A DNA stretch of 55,483 nucleotides from Syncephalis plumigaleata (lineage: Eukaryota; Zoopagomycota; Zoopagomycetes; Zoopagales; Piptocephalidaceae): contig JAIXMF010000047.1 in NCBI GenBank assembly GCA_025201365.1, forward strand, positions 1 to 55,483, given 5' to 3'. The notes below the pieces were generated by a model, which ran no database searches, had not been told where the DNA came from, and saw only the letters and a program-made list of their open reading frames with translations. Of this stretch, positions 1 through 11,822 are shown piece after piece. The position numbers were made by a program, and so were the translations under genes. Numbering within the stretch: position 1 is the first letter of the stretch; each line of letters begins with the position of its first letter.

Positions 1-13
1 CTCATTGTTAAAC

Positions 14-583
14 ATGGCTACCGTGTCAACCTCACAACTATTGCCGTTAGGTATGTTTGCAACGAGGAATAATTATGCGATACTGGTGCATTCAAGTAGC
101 AATCCCGTCGATCAATACCGCTACTAACGTTTATCTATAGAACTGATCGATAAGTGCATCGGTTCAAGAATCTGGGTTGTAATGAAGGATGAGAAAGAGT
201 TTGTTGGCGTGTTGGAAGGTTTCGACGACTATGTCAGTATCCTTTATACGGTGGCAAGTGGCCACATTGATGCCTTGAAAGCAATACTACTATATAATGC
301 CTTGACATACTTTGCTAATAGATATGCTGCTACGTGACGTGACTGAATTGTAAGCGTTTACTTAGGTATGATGCAATGATAACGGATGATTAATATACAA
401 TATAGTGATATAGCAGTTGATGGAGAACGACGCACGCAAAAACTTGAAAGACTATTGTTGAATGGCAATAACATTTGCATGGTAAGTAATCGTTGATATG
501 ATGAAGTATTGCTTTGTATTGTTTTGCTTTATTAATCACGTTATCTATAGTTGATTCCTGGCGGCAGTGGACCTCAGAGTTAG
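14..583 (+). CDS. LSM5: U6 snRNA-associated Sm-like protein LSm5
   Basis: LSm5 is a subunit of the Lsm1-7 (mRNA decay) and Lsm2-8 (U6 snRNP) rings. Five exons are seen: 14-50, 141-236, 322-349, 406-481 and 551-583, giving 89 residues, the usual length. The Sm1 motif shows as [14 protein letters not shown], then [14 protein letters not shown]. The Sm2 motif contains [15 protein letters not shown], and the tail is GPQS. All junctions are GT/AG; the donor after the Y-V-N codons is GTATCC, which is slightly weak, but it is the only one that restores the conserved V-N-M. The start ATG lies only 13 bases into the window, so the promoter is outside. The family assignment is firm. Confidence 0.95.
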
Positions 584-698
584 GCTATATCCACATATAA
601 TATGAGTAATAATAAAGCGTTATTAGCAAGGTTATTGCCATATAATTGGGATGATTATGATATAGAATAATAGCGATAGTAATATTGGTTGTATATAG

Positions 699-1064
699 TT
701 TATTAAGCAATATGCATTAGCATCACAACTACTTGAACTATTCTTGTGTGCATCAGTTAATGTTGCTACACCGTCGACATTAACCACGAGAAATGACACT
801 GTCCTTATTAGTGAAACGATATCATTACCAAGTAAGTATGAAGTGTGCAGTATGCCATGATAATGACTATTGATTGACAACGTAATAGACACTATGAATG
901 GTGCATCTGGTCAAATGATTCTACGCTTATCACCGCGGCATAAATGTCCTAGATGTTGGAGCTATCGATCTGCTCAACCGGAATGTCTATGCAATCGATG
1001 CCAGCTTGTTGTGAACAATAACAAGGGACACATCATTACTACTGCTATGCATCCATATAACTAA
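699..1064 (+). pseudogene. Relic of mitochondrial-type isoleucyl-tRNA synthetase C-terminus
   Basis: Two exon-like blocks (699-831 and 889-1064, joined by a clean 57-base GTAAGT...TAG intron, in phase) encode about 102 residues and end at TAA. The end reads HKCPRCWSYRSAQPECLCNRC, the C-x2-C...C-x2-C zinc finger closing bacterial and mitochondrial IleRS. The upstream helix (LASQLLELFLCASVNV) also fits the C-terminal region of that enzyme. Only about 115 bases separate it from the LSM5 stop, so the catalytic and anticodon domains of a ~1000-residue enzyme cannot be present. A short open stretch at 602-670 precedes it but does not splice on in frame. Best read as a truncated duplicate; a short functional tail protein is less likely. 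Confidence 0.6.
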
Positions 1065-1400
1065 ATATATTCTGCATGCAATCCAATAATAAATGCTGTA
1101 CCATTCATCCATTCCTTAATATTATCATGTATAGATCTTAGTGCATGTGCTAATGGTGTCATACAAACATAATGTATATTATAACAGTCTAATAGAGTAA
1201 TATCGGTGAAACATAACTGAGAAATAAATATTGAAACAGCGTACGTGTATTTTTCTGAGTAACAACAAATATTAATTTAATAATAAATAAAATGAACTTA
1301 CTAGCCAGAATAAGTGACTACATATTATCTAGTTAGTTATGATTAGAGTGTCGCATCTAGTTAATCATCATGTGTATATAGGGAAAGATGCTAAAGCAAT

Positions 1401-1598
1401 ATGCGTAGATATACCCAAACACTAATACGGGAGTTAGTACACCAATCAATAGATGGACTTACTGAGGCAGAATAAATAGTTATACACTATTTACTTGTAG
1501 AGAGAATAGCCGATCCAGCTAGTGATTATCTGTTGTGGATAAAAGAGACGAGGGTAATTTACGCAAGGGTATTGATAGACTCCAGTGCGCTGATCTAG
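1401..1598 (+). CDS. Possible small two-exon gene or gene fragment, unknown
   Basis: Two coding-looking stretches lie upstream of MAD3. The first starts at ATG 1401 (MRRYTQTLIREL). The second, from about 1500, contains RIADPASDYLLWIKETRVIY and reaches TAG at 1596-1598. A phase-0 intron from GTACAC near 1437 to an AG just before the second block would join them. I do not recognise the product. Amino-acid composition looks protein-like (amphipathic, with W, Y and R), but the model is short and the intron ends are weak. It may be another relic like the IleRS tail just upstream. No promoter is evident. Confidence 0.25.
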
Positions 1599-1787
1599 AT
1601 GAGCTTATTTGTGGATATGAATGATGAGATGGAGCTATTTAATGGACTATTAACAACACTCGCGGCTTTCACTGCTTCTTTTACCCGTATGCATTTCTTC
1701 TTGGTTTTCTTACTTATGTTCTCACCACTTCCTGCATTCACATACTTCCTTGTGTTCTTGCACCTATACCTGTGCTTAGTAGCAACC

Positions 1788-3853
1788 ATGACAGACTTAC
1801 ATATTTCTTACGGTGCCGATGGCACTCCCGCGCGCAATTCTAACCTACCCAAATATGTCACCTCTCAAGCGATATCCATTGCTCCCGAGTACAAGCCTGG
1901 CGACGACCCTGTACGAGGAGAAGAGGAAGTCTACGGCCCCGAACCAAAGCGATTTCGCATTACTTCAACCAAGACCCGTATACCTGCACCGACTACGCTG
2001 GACAATTGCGAACGTGGACCTGTACCACGTGTAGTTGAGCAGGAGACTATTGAAAGACATAAAGAGAATACCGCGCCGCTGAAGAGTAATCGAGTTGCCG
2101 CAGCCCTAATCGACCTGTTTTCCACACCGGAGAAGAAACGTGCAGCTGTGCTTGAAGAGCAGCGTGCTAGATTTGAAGAGGAGATCAGCAATGCCGACAA
2201 ACTCGATGATCCCTTGGAGGTCTACCAACGATACGTGGAGTGGACACTGCATAGTTGTCTCGAAAGCGATAGCTACGCAGGCATGCTGCCTGTACTGCTT
2301 GAACGATGCACACGCAAGTTCCGTAATTATAGTCGTTATACGAATGATCCACGCTACGTACGTCTCTCGCTAATGCACGCCGAGCTTGTCAGCGATCCTC
2401 TTGCTGTGTACGAGTTTCTAGAGACAAACAACATCGGACAGAAGCAAGTACCGGCCTACCAGGAATATGCCGAATATTTAGAGAAGAAAAAGATGTAGGC
2501 GCTAGTAAAAATGTCGATACATTCTAGTTATACTAACGCATGCTAACCACGCTCTATTTATAGGTGGCGTGAGGCCGAGCTCTGCTACAAACTAGGGATT
2601 AATCGATTTGCTCAACAGCTCACACGAATTGAGAGAGAGTTCTGCCTTTTCCAAGCACGTATGCTTTCAGCCGGAGTTACACCATCCGAATCCAAATCAG
2701 TCAAGGGCGTGTCACACATGTTCGAGAAGAACGCCATAACGAAGACACCATTGGTGGAACAACAGCCAGTCGTTCGCCATATTAGTAAAGGCGTGCTAAG
2801 CAAGCAGACTACTTCACTTAATCAACGACCAGCTTCAGCAGTTCATCATGAACCAGCTAATGCTAAGAACGAAAACGGCAAACGTCGACTCCAAGCCTAT
2901 GTGGATCAAGAGAATATACCACCATCTGGTTCTATTGCTACAACAACAACTGCTGCTGCTGTCGATGGTGAAACTCAAGCGCCATGGAATGTTTTGGGCA
3001 CAAAAGCTGGTCGAATCAAAAAGAATGAAGCAGCGGTCGACAGCTGGCGAAAACCGCTTAAGCTGCGTCCAGTTGCGCCTAAGGAACTCATAAAGTCCAA
3101 AGTTTATAAATATGAGGTAAGTAATGATTAGATGGCCAATAGTCGGCTTTAGACTAACACAATTTGGCAGCAGAATACTTTGGATGAAGCACCGAAGACA
3201 CCAAGTCGTGATGCTCCAACACGATCGAAAGAATATGATTCGTCATCGCGATCGACATCGCTTAAGCGTGATCCATTGCATTATATACACACTGAAGATG
3301 CAGCCGATAAAGAAGCTAAAGCGGCAGCCAAACCGCTTACTAAACGTAAAGCAAAAGTAGCACCAAATGCAGAGATTATGGTGGCCAACGTGAAGCTTTT
3401 GCATCATAATGGCGTTAAGAGTTCGTTTGAAGAAGTACGCGCTGCTGCGTTACGTTCAACGAAAAGACTAATGTCATCACGCTTAACAGAGGAGGAGGAG
3501 GAAGAAGGTGAGTAACAACCGTACGTTTATTTAATATACACTAACAATCCATATTAGAATTGAAGGTCTTGCCTCCTGCCAAAAAGCAACGTTCGAATCA
3601 TTATATTGCTGCTTCATTTGACATTGGCACCACGAATATCTACGAGAAAGTGCGGGAGAGACTCAATCAGCGATTACGCCATAAGAGAGATTGTGCAGAA
3701 GCTATTTATAGCAAGAATGGTAGAAAGGTCGCTCAACGGTCAGCTGAACTAATAAAGCGTCGCATGAAGAGAATATGCAAGGTACGACGACCTATAATGC
3801 GTCCTCCTACTCTGAATACCATAGAGGAAGAAGAAGAGATACTCGAGTCATGA
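1788..3853 (+). CDS. MAD3: Mad3/BubR1-like spindle checkpoint protein (no kinase domain)
   Basis: Spindle assembly checkpoint component that, with Mad2 and Bub3, blocks Cdc20-APC/C. Exons 1788-2494, 2564-3116, 3171-3507 and 3558-3853 give 630 residues; intron 1 has a perfect TACTAAC branch site. A KEN box lies at residues 92-94. The Mad3/Bub1 TPR domain follows (DPLEVYQRYVEWTLHSCLE ... LGINRFAQQL). Later there is a Bub3-binding GLEBS-like element (NVKLLHHNGVKSSFEEVRA) and an acidic and basic tail. No kinase domain follows, so this is Mad3 rather than Bub1. The start chosen is ATG 1788; an upstream in-frame ATG at 1599 would add a hydrophobic non-conserved stretch that looks like leader sequence. 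The frame stays open after the TGA at 3851-3853 (see next entry). Confidence 0.85.
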
Positions 3854-4359
3854 ACAACATCACAACAACCTCACCCGGATCCTTCATTAAATTATCTTGA
3901 TGTAAGCGGCCATTTAAACGGTAAATTCAACGAAGAAATAGATGAGGACACCTCGCTCTATTTAAATCAATTGCGAGAACAAGTAGCATCTGACCAAATA
4001 TTGGAACTACCTCAAGGTGATGATTTCACTACTATCTTCTCACCTCATAACGCTATCTGTGCAACTCCATATCGATCACATGTAACCAATGCAAACATAC
4101 CAGCAAACCAAGCACCATCTAATTCATACTCGACATCAAAGCAACAAATGGTCATTAAATATTAGTAGCGCACTTGCCGGTATTAGCGCCAATTATCAAA
4201 GTAAGTGCAGGATCCATTTATCATACAAATAGCTCCTATCCTTCCGAACTAATGCCTATTGCTCAACTAGCAAGTTTACGTGAACAGCCGGAGAATTCAT
4301 CATTACTAGACGACATGCTAGATGATGATTTGTTCACACCGCCATTCTTATCAGATTAG
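3854..4359 (+). other. Open, coding-like extension downstream of the MAD3 stop
   Basis: The reading frame of MAD3 exon 4 continues for 104 codons after its TGA, to TAG at 4163-4165. A second open stretch in another frame runs to TAG at 4357-4359 and ends LLDDMLDDDLFTPPFLSD. Both are rich in acidic and polar residues like the rest of the protein. A GTGATG...TTAG intron (about 4017-4165) would join the two blocks in phase, so a longer C-terminus interrupted only by the TGA is possible. A 3' UTR reading is equally possible. Past 4360 there is AT-rich sequence with an AATAAA-like signal near 4430. Confidence 0.35.
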
Positions 4360-4930
4360 TACAGCATCTGTACACCACCCAAACAACCTTCTACACTTTA
4401 GTATTAGTGTATATATTCATTTAGTTTAATAAAGTAGTATAGAATCCAAACAAAAGTGTACTAGTATAGTTTGATATTGCCATGTCATGTACTTACAAGC
4501 AGTAATAAACTAATATGAAAATATGAATGATTACTAGTTATACATAATACAAATAAATAGAGGAGTTGGATAAATATTTATAAACTTTAACGAACAAGCA
4601 AGCATGTAAAAAAAACAAAACAAAAAAGGGAGCGATGATGTACGCGTAAAAATAACAGTCAAGGATAGAAATAAATAAATATTGGTTGCATAAAAGTATA
4701 AAAGAAACTATAGCAGCCCTAGTGATAATAATCACTTATTGTATAATACAACATAACTAGACAGTTCATCAGCTAATCGGCTGACTACCTGTCTACAACA
4801 TACTATTCTAACTAATCATGATGACCATGATTGCGTAAGAATAAAAAGATAAACAAAATGCGGGCTATTTCCCTAATTTCAAGCGGGATCTACTGCAACA
4901 CAGAAAGAAGACAAGAAGGAGAAGAAGCGA

Positions 4931-6308
4931 TTACTGTAAAGATATCCAGCTGGTCAGACATCGTGCACGCTCTGCCACTTGGGCGGCTGTAGGTCGTTGC
5001 ACTGGATTAACATCGAGCATTTGCTTGAGTAGCAATCCAGCCTCGGGTGTCAGATTGAATTCACGGCAAAGGTTGACCTTTCCTGCTAGAAAGGCAAGGA
5101 ATACCGGATCGCTGGATAGACTGGCTCGTCGCCATGGTAAACGACCCGAAAGCATAAATAGAATGGTTATGGCTAGTGACCATACGTCCGCTTTAGCGGT
5201 ATCCACCAAACGCCATGGATCATGTTCGCTGGTACGTTCGCCATTGGCACAGATTTCCGGTGCCATATAACCATCGGTGCCGATAAATCGCTGACAATGT
5301 AACGCGGCTTTATCGGCAAATCCGAAATCCGTAAATAATGGCAGCCCATTAGCATTAAGTAGTAGGTTATCGGGTTTAATATCTCGATGATAGATGCCTT
5401 TAGCGTGGCATTTGGCCAGTGTATCGGCTAGACTTGAAATCCACAGTGCGATGGTATGGTCGCGTTGTTGCTGATTGGCAAACAATCGTGTTGACTCGTT
5501 GCTGAAAATACGCTGTGTACAATGACGTAGATCGCCATCGAGATAGTAGGGAAGAACGAGACAGGCACCCTGTGCCACCTGTCCATAATCGATGATTGGC
5601 ACGATACCGGCATTGTCGACACTCGCCTGAAGGTGTATTTCAATTTCTCGGTAGGCATCTCCCACATTTGGTATGTATTTGATGATGACGAACTGATCGT
5701 CGTTATAAGCGGGATCGTTATACGATTCGTAAAAGGGCGTTAGCGTGTACTCTTCCGTTACTTCATCTAGGGATAATGTGCCGACGGATTTAGCCACGAA
5801 TATCCACGAGTTATGCGTGTGCTTGAGTAGGCTGTCCATACAATACGCATACATATTAATCGGCAATAGCTTGGAGTGTCGTAGTGCCTCCATGGGATCA
5901 GTTGTAAATTCGATGCAACAAGACTGTGGAACGTATTCGTAGTAGCAAGCGGTGGGTTCCATTGGATGAGCTAATACGTGCAGATAAGGCTAGGTTAGCT
6001 AATGTGTTCTCATATTATGGCGTATGTTTGTATCATTCCTTACCTGATTGGCTATCGTACGAATGACATGATACCGAGGTGCTGGATTCTATTATAGCGT
6101 AATATCAAGAGTTGTACATTATAGCACGATTAGCATTACTGATACTGATACTGATTGATATATGTACATGTAGTATACAATACTTACCACAAGGAGGAGA
6201 AGGTGGATACGTAAAATGACGAGTATCCTTCTCATTCGTTACGGTAGTCGATACCGAATGACACGTATCAGTGTCAATGGGAGAGGGAAGATATGGATAT
6301 TGAGGCAT
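4931..6308 (-). CDS. Serine/threonine protein kinase with short proline-rich N-terminus
   Basis: Three exons (6308-6188, 6081-6044, 5989-4931) encode 405 residues. The kinase core shows an ATP-lysine candidate in FVIIKYI, the catalytic loop HRDIKPDNLL, the metal-binding DFGFAD, the P+1 region GTDGYMAPEI and the subdomain IX motif DVWSLAI, so it should be active. The glycine-rich loop is not recognisable. The first 60 residues include PPSPPC and are joined by two small introns whose phases fit only with the boundaries given. I cannot place it in a kinase subfamily; general layout resembles fungal nutrient-response kinases. It is convergent with MAD3. Confidence 0.8.
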
Positions 6309-7667
6309 GATGTTGAAATTCTAATGACGTGTAGCGTGCACAATGGCCAAGTCAGAAATAAAGGAAAAGGTGAATGGATGATCTATTAATTTGAAATTGT
6401 AGTGCGTGTGGTGTGTATAGCAAATTGAATTGAATAAACGAAGAATGAGATGACAGATACGCGCAAATGGATGATGATGTAGAAGAAGAAGAAGAATAGA
6501 AATGGAGAGTAGTAGTAGTAGTAGTGGTAATAGAAGAATGATATGTGGCTTAATAATGGCTTTCTTTCTTTCTCTCTTGGTATAATAGCCAAGAGCGACT
6601 ATGTAATAATGATGGACGATGATATAATAGGGTATAGCCAAGTAATCATCACCTATCCATATCGTTTATTTTATAGTATTTTGCAAAGAAAACGACGTGT
6701 TTCATGAACCAAACAAATATGCGACCCACGGGGCTGGATTTTTCATCAATAAGCATCACTGATTTCACCGCAGAATACACACTTTCTTTTGTGGCGTGTT
6801 TAGGAAAAGATTACAGTCCCGTATACTGGACAAGGCCAGGTATACGTTTGACACAGTTACTTCATCAGGCCTAGACATGTAACATCATACCATGCGTCAT
6901 TAAAACTAACTCTATATCGGCATCATTCCGAATGAATCGTTATAGTGATGATGATGATGATGATGATGATGATAATGACAATGATGATGATGATGATATG
7001 AACAAGTTCTACTAATTAGATCTATTACTATATTGATTCAATTGAACCGGGAACATTATCGATGCAGATCCAATGAAGTGTGTACATCAGGTGCATGACG
7101 CAGTACTAGACCGATCTAGTTCTTTTGTCAAAGGAGGCACACACACGCACATAGGAGCAATGCAGGCACAATTACAAATGTATGAATGAATGGCGAGCCT
7201 ATCGTTGACTAGACTTACTCCTTCTTCCACTCTAGTAAAATGCAAACACACACACAACATGTGCACATCGTAACAAGAATTCAAGGTCAAGTGGAAAATT
7301 CGACGAAAGGTCAACAACACAACTGATGGGCCAGTCGCCTTGCACAGCTCGATATTTGTTTGAATTAGTCCAGATTGATTCAAGAGTATCTCGTGGTAGG
7401 ACGATACTTCAGCCAAGGTAGGGAGCAACCATCAGGGAGAAACAAGAATGATTGCGTCTATGAGTCGAGCTGTCCTATGTTTTGTGTGTGTGTGTTAATA
7501 ATACAGGATGTGTTTGAAGAATGACCATGAAGGGGAGAGTGAGCGAGTGTGTGTGTATGAGGATTAATCATGATGTGAGGAAAATCGGCATATAATTGGT
7601 GCCCCTCATTTTATCATACAATAGACGTTTTATTGTTTTTTCTTGTTTTTCCATAAGTGCGTGCATT
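6309..7667. other. Intergenic region between divergent kinase and POP1 genes
   Basis: Shared upstream region of two divergent genes. It contains a GAT/ATG trinucleotide run near 6945-7000, CA/GT-rich patches (7135-7150, 7240-7260, 7480-7500, 7540-7560) and a less AT-rich block around 6715-6890. Open frames here (for example minus 7428-7087) lack any recognisable domain and I do not call them. No tRNA or snRNA signature was seen. Confidence 0.4.
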
Positions 7668-10600
7668 ATGGAGAGCGGTACAGATCGACGTGGCGGCACT
7701 AATCACAATGCGATTCGTGGTTATCAAACCAGTAAACGGACTACGGAAGGCAGTGGTAGCGGCGGTAGTAATACTAGTCAGGGTCAAATTACTGGTTTAA
7801 AGAAACAGAAAAAGAAACATGGTTAGATACTCTATGAACTCACGTTATCAATCAATGATACAATCGCTGATACTTTACTACAGCATATACCGCAATGCAG
7901 CGTATAGTACCACCCACTAGAGAAGAGTTAGGTATGCTGTTTGTATAGCCATGTTATAGCATATGCTAATTAATGTCATACATATTTATGCATCCGAATT
8001 ATAGGTAAAGGTGATAACTCGGAACGTGCTATGACAGTAGAGAATTTTACCGAAGTACGTTAACTATTCTTAAATAATAACAATAATCGTCATCGGATTA
8101 ATACTTTTTGTTTCACGGCGAAATAGGTGCGTGCCTTTGAAATCAATGCTATGCAAAATGCTATGCGAAATGCAATGTAAGTGAATGTAGTATCCGGTTT
8201 GTTGAAGTATCATGCTGAGACTAGGTTAATAATCGACCATTATCCCCGTACACACATGTACACATACAATAGGCTAAGCGGGAATAAGCGTGTGTTTCAA
8301 ACAATGCCGCGACACTTACGAAGACGAGCGGCCAGTCATCAACCAAAACGATTACCAGTAAGCGTGCGTACAAGGGCGTTACGCGAGGTAAGTAGCATCT
8401 CTATTGAAATGTTTAGCAATAATAATACAAACATGTACTAGATGGAGAATCCATCAATTGCCATTGGTATAGGCAAACATGAACATCGACGAAAACGTAG
8501 ACGTCCTGCAGCAATTATCAAAGAGTATGAGCGACGTCAAGGTAAATTGCACATATATCAATATAGCAATATAGCAATATATATATTAATATCTATATAT
8601 TGATGATGGAATTAGAAAAGAAACGCTGGCTAGAAACACATATATGGCATGCTAAACGTATGAAAATGACCGATCAATGGGGATATCGACTGGTAAATGT
8701 GAATGTATATACATGATACATCTATGTACTGATATGTACATTTATAATATGATCTATTAGGCGGTAACACCGAATGATAAGGGTCAACGCGCAGCCTATC
8801 GAGCAGGTGCTCATATGACAATGATGCACGATGCATCCTATACTGGATGTTTGGAATTGGAAGGACCACAATCATTGCTTAGAAAGATACTAGACGGCGT
8901 ATGTACATCATCGATGGCAGGCCCATCTAGTGCACGGTAATTAACAAGTGAATCACTACTACTATTAGTATTATTAGTATTAACATACATTCGATAGATT
9001 TATAGCAGGTTCACGTCAATGTACATGCACTATTCATGAATTCAATGCTTATCCACAACGAGTAATTGCACCTGTTATGGTAGTATGGCAACCAGTAGAG
9101 GATACACCAACAGATGCCGTAATACGACGTGTATGGTTGTGGATTCATCCAGCGGCATTTGATCAAGTAGAACAATTGTTTATAAAGCTAAAATCGGAAT
9201 CAGTCGATAGGAGCAGTACACTGCCTCAACTAGAATCGTTGATTATACGTGATCTTCGATCTGAATTATTAGTATTTGACTTTATAGGGCCACGTACCCA
9301 TCATTACCTATCAAAAGTTCTAGATGTTTGTCAAGATGATCAGACTAGCACATCATCTGCGACTACTCTTTGGCGTACACTTACTTCACTACGTACAACG
9401 CAATCATTGCCACCGGGTGTCATCATTGGCTTAACGGTGAATGATCCACGTTTAAGGTAAATAGACTTGTTTATTTATGTATATACTAGTAACTATACGA
9501 AATAATAATATATTCCATTAGATTTCCATATCAATCTACACTTACAGAAGGAGAGATAGATGATACGTCATTGTCTACGGTACTAGTACAATGGCCTGAA
9601 CATGTGGCAACTAGCACAATATGGAATGTAGAAACACGTCAAATGCTTATTGATACTATGTTACCTGAGAAAAATCTACATCAACGACGTTCAATGGTAA
9701 TTATTAGGATAATATCGGGCAATATTGATCTATGTGTCTAATCTATTTATCTAGAAACTTGTACCTGGTCAACCATTAACGCCAACACCCTCAGATGCTC
9801 GTATCCCCATTCTATTAGTACATCGTGGTGGAAGTCAGTCATCCAGACCGTCAACCCAGATAGGACGTGAACTAGTCAACGGATGGCGTATCATTCTACC
9901 AAAAGGTTGGGGTAATGCATTCTGGAAGTCATTTGTATTTGCTGGTATACGTGTTGGTGGTAAGTAATGAGCTACTCTAGTACGCTTTGATGTAATAAAC
10001 ATAATCATTGACTTTAATCATTCTAATAATAGGATTACAAGAGCAGCATACCATGCATCTAGAGGCAGGATTACCATGTTTCCCCTATGATTATCCGGGA
10101 ACACTGGCCTATCAACAATGGTCGCAAGAAGAAGCTGCTACGGCACGGGAACATTACGAGAAACGACCGCCTGCTAAACGACCCAACTATACGAAATTCC
10201 TAGTGGAACATCCATTTAATCCGCCATTCACCACGTTAACTACAAACGCCGTTACATCAGCAACGAATGTGACAAACCAACAAGTGCCTTTCTGTTTTAT
10301 GCTACCTCGAACTACGATGAAACAATGGCTGACCAAGGCCCCGACAATGCGATCTAGTCACGGCAATAAGGATACGCATAATGAATTAGATACAAATACT
10401 GAAACGAACATGAATCAGTTAGATCCACTTTATCATGATATCTCGACAATACCCCTTGCACGAGTGCAACTGCACATGTTGACACGAGGGGTAGTGCATA
10501 GAAATGCCATTATCTATGGATTTGATGTAGCGACACTTGTGCAACAATTACCCAACACTACCGCTGGATCATCTATTAACTGGCACAAGTTGAGTGCATC

Positions 10601-10976
10601 CCTTGATATCGATGGAGTAAGTGTGACAATATTTACTATTACTAGTAGTAATTGTAACTAATCTAATTGATATAGGAACGATTCTGTACAACCTATCAAG
10701 ATCGTGTACTTGGCTATGTAACGACGGGACAATTGGTATTCAGTCAGGGTAAAGGATCGGCCATTGGTAGTTGTTCAGCTCATCGATTACTATCGCATTG
10801 GATTCAATTACGCAAGTAAGTAGATGATAATGATGATGATGATGATTATCATTATACTATTCAAAATACGATATTAACCACGTTTATATAGGCAACAATC
10901 TAATATGATTGTAGTTTTAGTAAGGGAACCACATAGTTTTACATGTCGACTAGCACAATTAGAATTGATTGATTGA
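7668..10976 (+). CDS. POP1: RNase P/RNase MRP subunit Pop1
   Basis: Large protein subunit of nuclear RNase P (tRNA 5' maturation) and RNase MRP (pre-rRNA processing). Fourteen exons sum to 2418 bases, 805 residues: 7668-7821, 7884-7931, 8005-8054, 8127-8176, 8273-8387, 8442-8541, 8616-8692, 8761-8936, 8998-9456, 9522-9696, 9755-9959, 10033-10616, 10676-10815, 10892-10976. The N-terminal Pop1 signature is clear (FQTMPRHLRRRAASH), followed by KKRWLETHIWHAKRMKM...WGYRLA. The POPLD region lies near GWGNAFWKSFVFAGIRVGG, and the end has VLVREPHSFTCRLAQLELID. The stop is TGA. The very small 5' exons follow the genome's small-intron style. Confidence 0.93.
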
Positions 10977-11046
10977 TCATAGTAGTACTAGCTACATCCT
11001 TTATATATATAATATATATTTATTAAAATAATAATGATGATCCTAT

Positions 11047-11822
11047 TTATACGGACACTCTTTCCGATTCAATGTTTTGACGTATCTTTAAATGACTCAT
11101 TTCCGCTACGAGTGCTTGTTCCCAATCAGTTTCTGACATGTTTTGCGCTTTCATCACTCGTTGGCGTAGTTTCTCAGTACGTGCAATAGCATGTTCTTGT
11201 TTTACAGATTTCTTTGCTGTTGTTGCTGTTGCTGTGTCTTCAATCTTTTCACTTTCCGCTAGAATACGACGACCTGCCTCCGCTTTGAGTAGTGTACGAT
11301 AACGAAAGTCCGCGTTACCACACGCGCCCACCAACTCAATGTAAGCCATGGGTGCATGATCTCCTTGACGGAATCCTGCCTTTAATACGCGTGTATAACC
11401 ACCAGGTCGCTCTTTAAACAACGTGGCCAGTTTCTTTAGTTGCGGTATTGTAATATCATGTTCCTGTAAAAGAGAAAAAGAAAGAGGAATAATTAATATT
11501 TGAACACTAGCTCATTCTACTCATATGTGCGTACTACTTACTCGCAAATAAGCACGCGCTTGATTGAAGGCATGTGGCGTATCGCGTTTACCCAATGTTA
11601 CCATCTAATGGAATACGATAGGAAAAGACACGAGATTAGCGTTGAATCAGTATAGATAGGATTGTTTATTACATGATCCGCAATAGGTCGCAATTCCTTT
11701 GCCTTGGGCAATGTGGTCCTAATACGTCCATAACGAATCAGTGATGTCGTCAAATTACGCAGCATATGCTGTCGATGACTACTGGTTCGATTAAAACGAC
11801 GATAATGTTTGCCGTGATGCAT
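11047..11822 (-). CDS. MRPL17: Mitochondrial large-subunit ribosomal protein bL17m
   Basis: Component of the mitochondrial 54S/39S subunit near the peptide exit tunnel. Exons 11822-11673, 11604-11542 and 11463-11047 give 209 residues. The bL17 signature is complete: [40 protein letters not shown], then [20 protein letters not shown] and MAYIELVG. A lysine- and glutamate-rich C-terminal extension of about 70 residues, typical of fungal mitochondrial forms, follows. The conserved HG start argues against a long cleaved presequence. It is convergent with POP1, whose stop lies 70 bases away. Confidence 0.93.

Noticed and set aside
3851-3853. TGA reassigned as a sense codon
   Set aside because: POP1, the PHD gene, FANCI and AFI1 all end naturally at TGA at the expected family C-terminus.
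7087-7428. Minus-strand 113-codon open frame between kinase and POP1
   Set aside because: No recognisable motif, includes simple-sequence codons, and no splice partners; could be chance.
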